Position numbers and translations under genes: made by a program. Source: Zoopage sp. CT-All (Eukaryota; Zoopagomycota; Zoopagomycetes; Zoopagales; Zoopagaceae). From it: a stretch of 29,699 nt of DNA. Below, one piece after another: positions 1 through 7,888 of this stretch; the stretch's first letter is position 1, and the number at the start of each line of letters is the position of its first letter. The notes below the pieces were generated by a model. It saw only the letters and a program-made list of their open reading frames with translations. It was not told where the DNA came from and did not search any database. The stretch is taken from NCBI GenBank assembly GCA_004114245.1, contig QZWS01000074.1, forward strand, positions 1-29,699. Direction: 5' to 3'.

Positions 1-43
1 GCCATACCCCTTGTAGTGACAGTCTTGTCTTTTCTTTGTGTAA

Positions 44-848
44 TCAACACAGGTTTCTCCGCCCTCCTTGCATCTCTTGCACTCTGCCTGCCCCCAGGCC
101 CCTCCTGGCCCAGGCGGACGTTACAGAGACTAAGCCACTCAAGGTTGGTACCATAACTGGCCTGAGGGTTGAGCAGAGACAATGGAGTAATGGTTCAAAG
201 GCAAGGTTGTAGAGTGTGGAAGACAAAAGATCCTTTTGGCAGAGACCCCAAGCAACCCAAAAAGGTGACAACAAAAATTATTGACAAGGAGGCAAGAGGG
301 GGACGGCAAATACAAGGCATCAAGCAAATAATTCCAGTGAGGACCAAAACCAAAATGTGAGAGGACACTGCCATTCAACTCAATCATATGCCTTGGCCTG
401 ATCAAAGAAGGCTAGTGTGCATGATGTCTCAGATAAGCAACATGCTTTAATAACAACATCAGTGAAGTAAAATGTGTTCATGAATTAGGCGTCCTGGGAC
501 AAACGCAGCTTGATCAGGGTGTATGAATGTTGGCAGAATACTAAATAGGCAATGGTTCATCATGGCACTGAGCAATTTGGCATCCACATTGAGGAGCAAT
601 ATTGGACGCCAATTGCCCAGTTTACGACAATCACCCTTCTTGTGTAGCAGGACGACCACAGATTCCAAGAATGACTTGGGTGCAACTCCACTTAGCTGAA
701 CTTGTTGAAACACTTGATAGAGGAGAGGGGCCAGTTCAGCGCAAAAATGCTTGTAAAATGCCCCTGAATGACTGTTGGGACCTGGGGACTTCCATGGTGG
801 AATGTTTTTGATTTCTGTCTTGATGTCTCCCAGAGAGAACATGGCCAA
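44..848 (-). pseudogene. Broken LINE reverse transcriptase domain
   Basis: Frame 848-459 reads IPPWKSPGPNSHSGAFYKHF, then LLHKKGDCRKLGNWRPILLL, then HPDQAAFVPGR. These are the N-terminal blocks and R1-R2 of LINE-type reverse transcriptases. Further on (about 412-365) a different frame reads AFFDQAKAYD-stop-VEWQ, which is motif A with its catalytic Asp followed by an in-frame TGA (380-382) where family members usually have Arg, as expected from CGA to TGA decay. Next come LLVNN and, after another shift, LYNLAFEPLL (motif B' and palm region). At least two frameshifts and one stop abolish function. No YADD motif is visible before the window edge. Confidence 0.88.
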
Positions 849-916
849 GCTAACAGAATGCTAGCAAAATGGAAATGGAATGGTAACAGAATGGCTTTGC
901 ACAAACACCCTATTGA

Positions 917-1105
917 TCATGGTCGCTGCGTAAAATACATGGTGGCCATGTTCACCACTGGGCAAACCTCAGGGCAGGCCCTCCAGCTGGTGCTTGGACA
1001 TGTTGGTCTCGAACAGGAAGCAAAGTCTAGGTCAATGTCAGTAATCCAGCAAAGCATTGCTGATTGTTTGCCAAGATCGGCCAGGCTATGGGCATTGAAC
1101 GTCAT
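917..1105 (-). pseudogene. Remnant of LINE ORF2 endonuclease N-terminus
   Basis: The minus-strand translation starts MTFNAHSLADLGKQSAML and continues WITDIDLDF. This resembles the N-terminus of APE-type endonucleases in LINE ORF2 ('..WNarSL....+......D+..L.E'). A shift of frame after LDF gives FLFETNMSKHQLEGLP, where the glutamate of the usual 'Q-E-T' metal-binding motif would fall, so a frameshift lies near position 1015. The match is short and the call rests partly on its position between ORF1 and the reverse transcriptase. Confidence 0.35.
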
Positions 1106-1356
1106 GCCATACAGCGTCGCAAATTGGGTTGTGAGTTAGGGAGCTGGGAGGATGCGGACAGGGGCTGGAATGGGTCAGGAGCAAGATCATGGGCCGGAAC
1201 AGGTCATGGGTTGGAGCAGTACCAGGGTTATTAGGGCTGTAGCAGTCTACCTCTCTGAGCTCAGGATTCATTGGGTGGCGCGCACAGTACAATTGGGTCA
1301 AGCTGAGTAAGCGGGATCTCGCCCAGATCAAAGTTGGCGATCTCCGCATCCTCCTC

Positions 1357-2589
1357 CTAGACTGCCCTTGGCAGTTCCTGGATCAGACCTTGCTTGAGGT
1401 CATATCGCAATCGGCTGTGGTAGGCTGCCTTGACTTCTTCCGGCATCCGCTTTAGGTGAACCAGTTCAAAGCTGCCACTGATTTCTGCCATATCCTCCCA
1501 GCAGAACTGACAGAAGACTTGCGACGCCTGCCACTTAGTCTTGGCATTGCGCATCTTGTCACGGTTTGCTGTGTACCAGCGGCAGAGGCGGAGAATTTCA
1601 GCCTTCTTGCGGGCATTGGACCAGACTGCATGCTTGGGTGAGCTCATGTCAAATGAGGCCCAGCGCTCTTCAAGCTGGCAATATCCAGCTGTCTTCTCTT
1701 CCACCTCCTTGCGGAACTGGTCCTCCATGTCTGCAAAGAGCACAAACTTCATACGCGGGCCGCGCGTTGTGTCAATTGTCATACTGTACAGTATAAGAGC
1801 TGCGTCAATACCCATAGCCACCAGCCATCTTTTCATCAAGTAGTCTGGAATGAACTTGGACATCTTGGCAGTCACTTTCACAAGGCAGCAATACGCTGGC
1901 ATCATATAGTCAATGTCAAGGTGACGGAATCTGGTGCTGGCGCTGCCCTCAGTCGACTGCCGTGTCAGCAAGTTTGTCATTGAGGCAAGGACCTGGCTCC
2001 GGCGTGCCTCCGAGTCCTGCTCCTTGCTCGCTTTTCGGATTATATCAGCAATGGACCTAGCACGGTTTGGACAAGAGACAGCGTTACGCTGCTGTGTCGG
2101 CTTGGCTGAAGCACCAGCATACATGTCTAGCGCTGGCTGCTTCTCTGGCTTGTTCTGGATAGGAACTGGCAGTGACAGCAGAGTCTCTCGGAGCGACACG
2201 CCTTGACTCTCGGCAATCATATTATGGGCGTGGATCAGCTTCTGGCCCAGATGGAGGACACCCTCCGACAGCATGCATAGCAAGCTCACAGACAGCGCGC
2301 CAAGCAGCCCTTCCACCACCTCCGCCTTTTCTTCCTTGCTTATTTCATTAATTGCCTTGGCCAGGGTGCAGGCTTTGGCCAAGAAGCTATCTTTGGGGGT
2401 CTTTTCACATTCGGCTTCGCCGTCGGGTGGCACATCGACAGTGAGGGCAGAGTCTGCGGCTCCAGGGTCTGTGCTGGCGGCCGCAGTGTTGGTGGTGACA
2501 GTTGCGGTAGCGGCTAGTCGCGTGATCGGTCGCGGGATGGCCCTAGGTGGCGAGGGGCGTGTCATCGCGGCGGTTTGAGACTGCGACAT
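1357..2589 (-). CDS. LINE ORF1-like (gag-like) protein, 410 aa, intact frame
   Basis: This is an intact 410-codon frame beginning MSQSQTAAMTRPSPPR. The first 60 residues are a Pro/Thr/Ala-rich low-complexity tail. A helical stretch (KEEKAEVVEGLLGALS) follows. A central segment (WLVAMGIDAALILYSM and MKFVLFADMEDQF, about residues 255-295) has the '..alGId...I' plus 'eFl...' pattern of the RRM-like domain in fungal non-LTR ORF1 proteins. A CQFC pair near residue 363 with later histidines could be a degenerate zinc knuckle, but the spacing is not canonical. It lies immediately upstream, on the same strand, of endonuclease and reverse transcriptase remnants, which supports the ORF1 call. ORF1 would bind element RNA. 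An open frame beside a wrecked ORF2 is unusual. The alternative is an unrelated host gene. Confidence 0.55.
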   Translation of the reverse strand: MSQSQTAAMTRPSPPRAIPRPITRLAATATVTTNTAAASTDPGAADSALTVDVPPDGEAECEKTPKDSFLAKACTLAKAINEISKEEKAEVVEGLLGALSVSLLCMLSEGVLHLGQKLIHAHNMIAESQGVSLRETLLSLPVPIQNKPEKQPALDMYAGASAKPTQQRNAVSCPNRARSIADIIRKASKEQDSEARRSQVLASMTNLLTRQSTEGSASTRFRHLDIDYMMPAYCCLVKVTAKMSKFIPDYLMKRWLVAMGIDAALILYSMTIDTTRGPRMKFVLFADMEDQFRKEVEEKTAGYCQLEERWASFDMSSPKHAVWSNARKKAEILRLCRWYTANRDKMRNAKTKWQASQVFCQFCWEDMAEISGSFELVHLKRMPEEVKAAYHSRLRYDLKQGLIQELPRAV

Positions 2590-2606
2590 CCCGATACTCC
2601 GCCAAT

Positions 2607-3581
2607 ATGTCCGCGCAACTCTCCGCAGATGTTCTCGCTATCCCACAGCTCCCGCAGCCTACGGCGTCGATCTGCCCGATCTCTTATTCTAGCGAATACA
2701 CCGCAGTAATGGATAGGGTGCGACAGGCGACAGCGTCGGGCGAGCGCAGCGTGCGCGTGCTGGAATTGACCACGCATGCGGTCTGGCTCAATCCAGCCCA
2801 TTACACCGTTTGGCAAATCCGCCGGGAATGCCTTCAAAAGCAGCTGGAGCAGACCGGTATCGACGTCGCTGCAGAGTTGGCGTTTTGTGGCGCAGTACTG
2901 GACGAGAACCCGAAGAACTACCAAGTGTGGCACCATCGACAGGCAATGCTGGCTATGCACCCAGCCCCGGTCGAGTTGCTGGACGGCGAGCTGTCATTTC
3001 TTCATACAGCGTTCTCGCACGACTCGAAAAATTATCATGCGTGGACATACCGACAGTGGCTGTTGCGGACGTTCCCTCGTGAGCTTTGGGATGCGGAACT
3101 CGCTTGGACAGCGGCACTGTTGCTGGACGATGTGTGGAATAATAGCGCGTGGAACCAGCGCTATTTTGTCCTACACTCGCATCCTAGTGGAGTCAAGGCG
3201 GCGGGAGATGCGTTGGTCGCGGAACTGACCTGGACGCTTCAGCAGGCCGATCGGGCGCCAGCAAATGAAGCCCCGTATAACTACGCGCTTGGGACCGTCA
3301 AGCAGTGCCCTGCCATACTGACTCCTATGCTGCTTGAGCACTGTATGTCTAAAATTGGCGATAATTGGAAGGAATCTATTTCGGATGACCCAGCCGAACT
3401 GCCTCGCGAAGCGTCGGTTAGTCTGTTGCGAACGCTTGTTGAGTTGTACGAGGATCAAGTGCGGTACTTGTCCGATCCGGCGATGACGCGAGAAGTTGTG
3501 GTTTGGTCCCTTAAAATGTTGCAGGCGATGGACAAGGTGCGGGGCAAGTACTGGACTTGGATACTGCAGGGACTGGCATAG
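2607..3581 (+). CDS. RAM2: Protein farnesyltransferase/geranylgeranyltransferase type I alpha subunit
   Basis: This intronless gene encodes 324 aa, near the 316 aa of yeast Ram2. The alpha subunit pairs with Ram1 (farnesyltransferase) or Cdc43 (geranylgeranyltransferase I) to prenylate CaaX cysteines of Ras, Rho and a-factor-like substrates in the cytosol. PFTA repeats are clear: NPAHYTVWQIRR (62-73), NPKNYQVWHHRQ (101-112), DSKNYHAWTYRQ (139-150), DVWNNSAWNQRY (175-186) and a weaker NEAPYNYALG (220-229). They form the right-handed helical-hairpin crescent that wraps the beta subunit. I chose the ATG at 2607 because the frame-open ATG at 2547 would add 20 residues lying inside the LINE ORF1 and unlike the family. 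Only 17 bp separate it from the divergent LINE ORF1 start, so its promoter must lie within retrotransposon sequence. Confidence 0.95.
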   Translation: MSAQLSADVLAIPQLPQPTASICPISYSSEYTAVMDRVRQATASGERSVRVLELTTHAVWLNPAHYTVWQIRRECLQKQLEQTGIDVAAELAFCGAVLDENPKNYQVWHHRQAMLAMHPAPVELLDGELSFLHTAFSHDSKNYHAWTYRQWLLRTFPRELWDAELAWTAALLLDDVWNNSAWNQRYFVLHSHPSGVKAAGDALVAELTWTLQQADRAPANEAPYNYALGTVKQCPAILTPMLLEHCMSKIGDNWKESISDDPAELPREASVSLLRTLVELYEDQVRYLSDPAMTREVVVWSLKMLQAMDKVRGKYWTWILQGLA

Positions 3582-3852
3582 GAATTACATATCTCCAACT
3601 TATAGCCTGCTACATTTGCTAAGGACGCAAAACAGGATAATTCAAGCAGTGTCGAGTATCAAATGTCAAAAAAACATTCTATATTACTATAATGAGTAGC
3701 TGTTAGTTTAGTGTTGGGTTTTTAAGATCACAGATGTGTTCAGGGTATAGAATTTCTGTATTTGTCAGGAGACAAGCTGTGCTTGCTCTCCTTTTATACT
3801 GTTGGATTACAGGCTATTGAGTCTGACTAAGCCATTGCTCTTATCACAACAC

Positions 3853-5265
3853 TTAGTACCCCTCATTTGCAAGCCTATTGCTCAGCTTATGGACAAGATC
3901 GTGTTGATCCAACTTCTCCAGCTTCTGGATTATTGCCTTTATTGATCCAGGGATATGCACCTTATTAGTCTCATCTTTGGTGAGTCCTCTGGTCTCTTGC
4001 TGCAAAATGTAAATGATCTCATGGTACAAGATCCTGTTCAAGGCTCTTTTGTTCTGAAATAGCTTATTTGTAATTGCCCAGACTGTAACGATTGGGCCAC
4101 ATGGCCTCTGGAGTATAGCCAGCTGAGCCGGGCCCAACTCTGGTAGTCTCTTTTCTCTCTGTCGGGTCAACACAAATACATCCTTCTTTGTCATTGACCC
4201 TCCTGAGCATCCCGTTGTAACACAGACCAGTTTTTTTAGGCCAAGACCATTGGTAATCAAAATGTAATGCTTGTAGTAGTCAAGTATGCTGTCAGAATAT
4301 CTGAGAGGGATTGGTAGACCTGTGAAAAGACTAGCCATACTGGGAGGCTTTATTGAGATGTAGACAGACACATCTTGGTCATAGTTGAATGGTGGATGCT
4401 CCAATGTATTGTAGTGCATAGAACTGCATGGAGAAATTGCCAGAGGAGAGAAAAGGATCAGAAAATTAGAGAATAGCATTGCATGGATGCTCCAAAGGTC
4501 CTTGGCTGATGGGTGTAGGGTCAATGCTTTAATTGCATCATAAGCCTTTGAGCAGAAGAGTGCAAAAAGTGCCTTTGGGCCAAACTGAAACATGGAGTAT
4601 ATATCCCCTTGCTTTGAAAATCATAATAATGCTTCTGGCTTCCACCTTGGATTGAACACAAGATTTGTGGTAAACTGGTTTTCCTGTGTTGTCCTTAGTT
4701 TCTTAACAAGCAATGCAGAGTTTTCATTGATAAAAGACTCCAAGGTACATGCCAAATGTGTACTGTGAATAAAATTTCTAGGAGAAATGGTAAATACCAA
4801 GGGATTGACAAGGTCTGGATGCAGCCTGCTAGTTTCAAAAGGTTCAGCAAGCATTGGCGGGCAGCTTGATTAGATGCTAAGCACTCAGGGAAACTATATG
4901 CTTGTCATGCATATAAGGACTTCTCTGATAGGCTTTGACTATATTTTAATACATAAAATCATTTGGGTCACAACCATGGATTGGGTTGACTCCATGACAT
5001 GGAGAATGTATGTACTTATGGTATGGAATTTCTTGGTCAATGAACAAGCATGCAATGCTGACAGATTCAACTGAGAGCATGTTTGCATGAGGCTTCCAAG
5101 ATCAGCAGGCTCTGTATCAACCAGAAGTATAGACCACACATCTGGAGGAATCTGGCCAATGTTGCCACTAGCAGGAGGGAAGTTTGGCAGGTTAGAGGAG
5201 GCCAAGGTTGATATTGACAATAATGCCAATAGAACAGCAATGAAAAGGAGTGCAAGCATCTTCAT
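3853..5265 (-). pseudogene. Broken gene for an unrecognised protein with a signal-peptide-like start
   Basis: Minus-strand reading starts MKMLALLFIAVLLALLSIS, a good signal peptide or signal anchor, then IPPDVWSILLVDTEPADLGS, which faintly recalls an F-box but is not convincing. Near 5060-5080 the frame shifts to one reading DQEIPYHKYIHSPCHGVNPI. This has a TAA after NDFMY and a TAG after VSLSA. After a further shift, frame 4854-4621 (ending WKPEALL) is separated by one in-frame TGA (4621-4623) and nine codons from the 246-codon frame 4593-3853, which ends KLSNRLANEGY. The tail (about 80 residues, charged, helical) is uninterrupted. Two frameshifts and three stops argue for a pseudogene; introns of fitting length do not repair them all. 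I do not recognise the family. Confidence 0.55.
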
Positions 5266-5650
5266 CCTGATGTCAAAGCGGTGTGAGAGTCATCAAGTTT
5301 GGGGTGGAAGGGGAAAAACCACATGCAGTCACTTAAAGAAAATCCTGTGTATACATTCCATAGAATATATCGCAGGTCACCACGTGCAGTCACTTAGTGC
5401 CACTGCTGATAGATGGAAAGGTTACTGCATTAGACACAATGGAGAGGCTGTCAGAAGGTTTGTATGTCATGTATTTGGTGGACAAGAGTGCTGAGGTGTC
5501 AACCAACAAACTCTTGTACTGCCCTGCTGACCATTTCTCTTCCTCACACCATGAGCTGGCCACTGCTACACAAGGCAAGCCAAACCGACTCTTCTGTTCT
5601 AATAAACACTTGCTGTCAACATTCTGCTATATAGGATACACTGCAGCAAG
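5266..5650. other. Spacer, nothing firm
   Basis: No gene can be supported. A plus-strand open frame (5397-5654, GTG start) overlaps the 3' end of the next gene and has some coding-like look (LSEGLYVMYLVDKSAEVSTN), but it has no start ATG near its beginning, no recognisable domain and no partner exon. A 12-bp sequence, TGCAGTCACTTA, occurs twice here (5323-5334 and 5384-5395). The stretch presumably holds the 3' UTR of the minus-strand gene to its right and the upstream region of the pseudogene to its left. Confidence 0.4.
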
Positions 5651-7762
5651 CTAGAGACGCTTGGATCCTAGCATTCTATACATGGTCTGCACGAGCAAGC
5701 GAGTGTCCGATTCAATTGTTTCTAGGATAGGACACTGCTGCACGGCTATGTAGCCAGCCTTATGGCCGAATGGCAGCGATTTGTGCTCGTTGAAAAGTGC
5801 ATCAGCCGCTTTTATTCTTCCCTATACGATGGCATTAAGGAGGCCGTTCTTCGCAGCAACTCACCTTGACAATGACGTTGGGCTGACTAAGTTGAGCACG
5901 GATCGGGTAAAGCCTGTCTGCGTGCGCCGATGCGCGCCAATCACGATACGACGCTTCGGACCGCACCCATAGATGCGACTCAACCAGGTCAAACTCGTGC
6001 AGCATATTGGTTTCATCGACGGCTGTATGCGTAGTCAGCCGCTCGATTTGAACGATGCACCAGTGAGACGTGTCAATAAATACAAGCTCGTCGTCGCCAC
6101 TACTATAATCAGTGTACTGCAACACAATATACTGCTCACTGTAGCAAGATGCTTGATGCAACATCCTGGTTTCGGATTGGCTCATCGATTTCTGTTCTTA
6201 TCACAACATTGCAATCCTCACTACAAATCAATGATCAAGGGCTCTAGTTTTTGAGTTTGATTACTTGGATATACGGGCTATATGATAGCTCATTCTCAGG
6301 TCGCGCACTTTTGTCGGCACTTGAACAGAAGGCGAGTCTGGAGCAAAAAACGCAAGCGACACTTGTTCTTGGCAGCCCATGCGATCGCAGAGAATCGCCT
6401 TGTATTCCGTGTTCGAAACACTGTGCATCTTCTCGAATGCCTTCCTGGCGTTCCCAGCATATTGATCTTGGAGACTATCCATGTATCAGTCAGTAGATAG
6501 CAATAAAAGCGTTCTGCGTACAAGGGTGTGAATTGACGAGGCGTGTGAATCGAGTCCGGCGGCTTCTCATCGCGAAATGATAGCAAGCCAAGACTGTCAG
6601 CGGATCACATCATCGCCAAGGCCATGCTCTGAACTTACGTTGTTTCAAATATAAGGGTCCCGCAGAACATGGCAAGTTCGCGAAGAACTGCTACAACGCA
6701 TGCTCCGAACTGTCCATATGGTATCCATCGGTCACTGGTCATAGCCACCATAGTTAAAGCAAGTGTAAATGAGCGAGGAAACGTACATTCGCTCGTACCC
6801 CCATTTTGGAAGAAATGAAGCTTGGTCCCACCGAAAGCGGAGCGCGGACTGCACATGATTCTTTGATAGAGGCACCGTGTCCAGTGCCTTCTCGCACCCA
6901 AGAATATGTGGGCAGACTGCCCTTTCCTGTTGCTACTGCCAAGTTAAAACTCATTCTCATACTGAATGCACCACCTGGTGTGACAAGAACGCTTTCAATA
7001 GCCTTAGTGCATGCTGCGCATCCTCGATGCTATCCGACTCTACAATGACCTCGTTCGATGCCGTTAAAACGGTCGTGCGACACTCGTCACCAACGGCGCT
7101 CATAAAAGCCCTCGCATGTGCCATAAAAACCTCACGCATGCGATGCCTTGTCTCCAAGTCGGCTTCAGGGGCGATGGGAAACCTGAGCAGATGGCGCTTC
7201 CGAGGCCACGACTTGTGCCACTGGAGCATACAAAACTCCTTCAAAACGTCGACCCCGACCTCCAAATCTTGCTTCCGCTTATCGCGATCGTCTACATCGG
7301 GAGACGTGGACGGTGACCGCTTACGACCAAGTATACTTCCGCCTTGGCGTCGGAGCTTGTTGGCCTGCACAGTGAGGCGTGCATCGACGGTGCAGAACAA
7401 TTGCCAAGATCTAAGCGCGCCGTCGACATCTGCTTTAGAATTTCCTTCAATTCTAAATCTCTGCTCGTTGGGAAGCGAAGCATTCCGTGAGAAAGCGACA
7501 TTTAACGACACTGGCCGAACATCTTGATGCTCGCGGAAGACGGTGACTCCAGTAAAGATGTCTTCGATTCGGACGCACAGCCGTCGGACTCGGTCCTCTG
7601 GAAAGGATGCATACACGGCCTGCTACTTGATTAGTTGTGCACGCCTACAGGAAGGCTACTGTTGAAAACGAGCACAAGGGCGCGTGCTGAGAGTGCTTTG
7701 GAGTGATCATCACTGGGAGATTGGTCACGTGTCCGATGCGCAGCCATTCCTGCATTTGGCAT
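5651..7762 (-). CDS. Seven-exon gene, unrecognised conserved-looking protein (about 549 aa)
   Basis: Exons read on the minus strand: 7762-7649, 7619-6963, 6926-6799, 6734-6639, 6474-6265, 6138-5865 (or 6165-5865) and 5821-5651. They total 1,650 nt and stay in frame to the TAG at 5651-5653. Introns are GT..AG; the one at 6475-6638 (164 nt) is the longest in the window and the first (29 nt) is the least certain. The sequence is coding-like throughout: ALVLVFNSSLP, FPEDRVRRLCVRIEDIF, VQSALRFRWDQASFLPKWG, DRWIPYGQFGACVVAVLREL, a Trp/Asp-rich segment (ESHLWVRSEASYRDWRASAH), and the C-terminus LVQTMYRMLGSKRL. There is no signal peptide or membrane helix. A basic stretch (KRSPSTSPDVDDRDKRK) may be a nuclear signal. 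The ATG at 7747 is an alternative start. I cannot assign a family. The gene lies 126 bp downstream of GCN1 in the same direction. Confidence 0.75.
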
Positions 7763-7888
7763 ACCTGGGTTAAAGATATTAATAAACCCAGCAACACCTC
7801 TCCACAGGACCACTCAGCTTCAAAATACTAGTTGCAATTGTCTGCATTCATGATATATATCATTCTCTCCCGATAGCAATCGTCATCA

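Larger units (their letters stand above)
1..2589 (-). mobile_element. Decayed Tad1/LINE-like non-LTR retrotransposon, running off the left edge
   Basis: Read on the minus strand, the order is ORF1 (2589-1357), a short endonuclease-like remnant (about 1105-917) and reverse transcriptase fragments (848 to about 44), the order expected of a Tad1/LINE element. ORF2 is broken by frameshifts and stops and is too short: only about 70 bp separate the endonuclease-like start from the reverse transcriptase part, where over 1 kb would be expected, so an internal deletion is likely. The YADD box would lie left of the window or is lost. No poly-A tail or target-site duplication can be seen because the 3' end is outside. 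The 5' end abuts the RAM2 gene. Seen: the motifs. Family knowledge: domain order. Inference: one single element. Confidence 0.75.

Noticed and set aside
1440-1510. Zinc knuckle in LINE ORF1 (CQFC with distal histidines)
   Set aside because: The spacing does not fit CCHC or other known knuckles; noted only as a possibility.
2547-2606. Upstream in-frame ATG extending RAM2 by 20 residues
   Set aside because: The extension lies in the LINE ORF1 end and is unlike prenyltransferase N-termini; the ATG at 2607 gives the normal family length.
4615-4630. Programmed TGA read-through or selenocysteine
   Set aside because: There is no supporting element, and the same gene has further stops and frameshifts upstream, so simple decay is more likely.
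5140-5200. F-box in the pseudogene's N-terminal part (IPPDVWSILL)
   Set aside because: The match is short, follows a signal-peptide-like sequence that an F-box protein would not have, and lacks the rest of the domain.
5397-5654. Plus-strand 85-codon frame with a coding-like stretch
   Set aside because: It begins at GTG, has no recognisable domain or partner exon, and overlaps the 3' end of the better-supported minus-strand gene.
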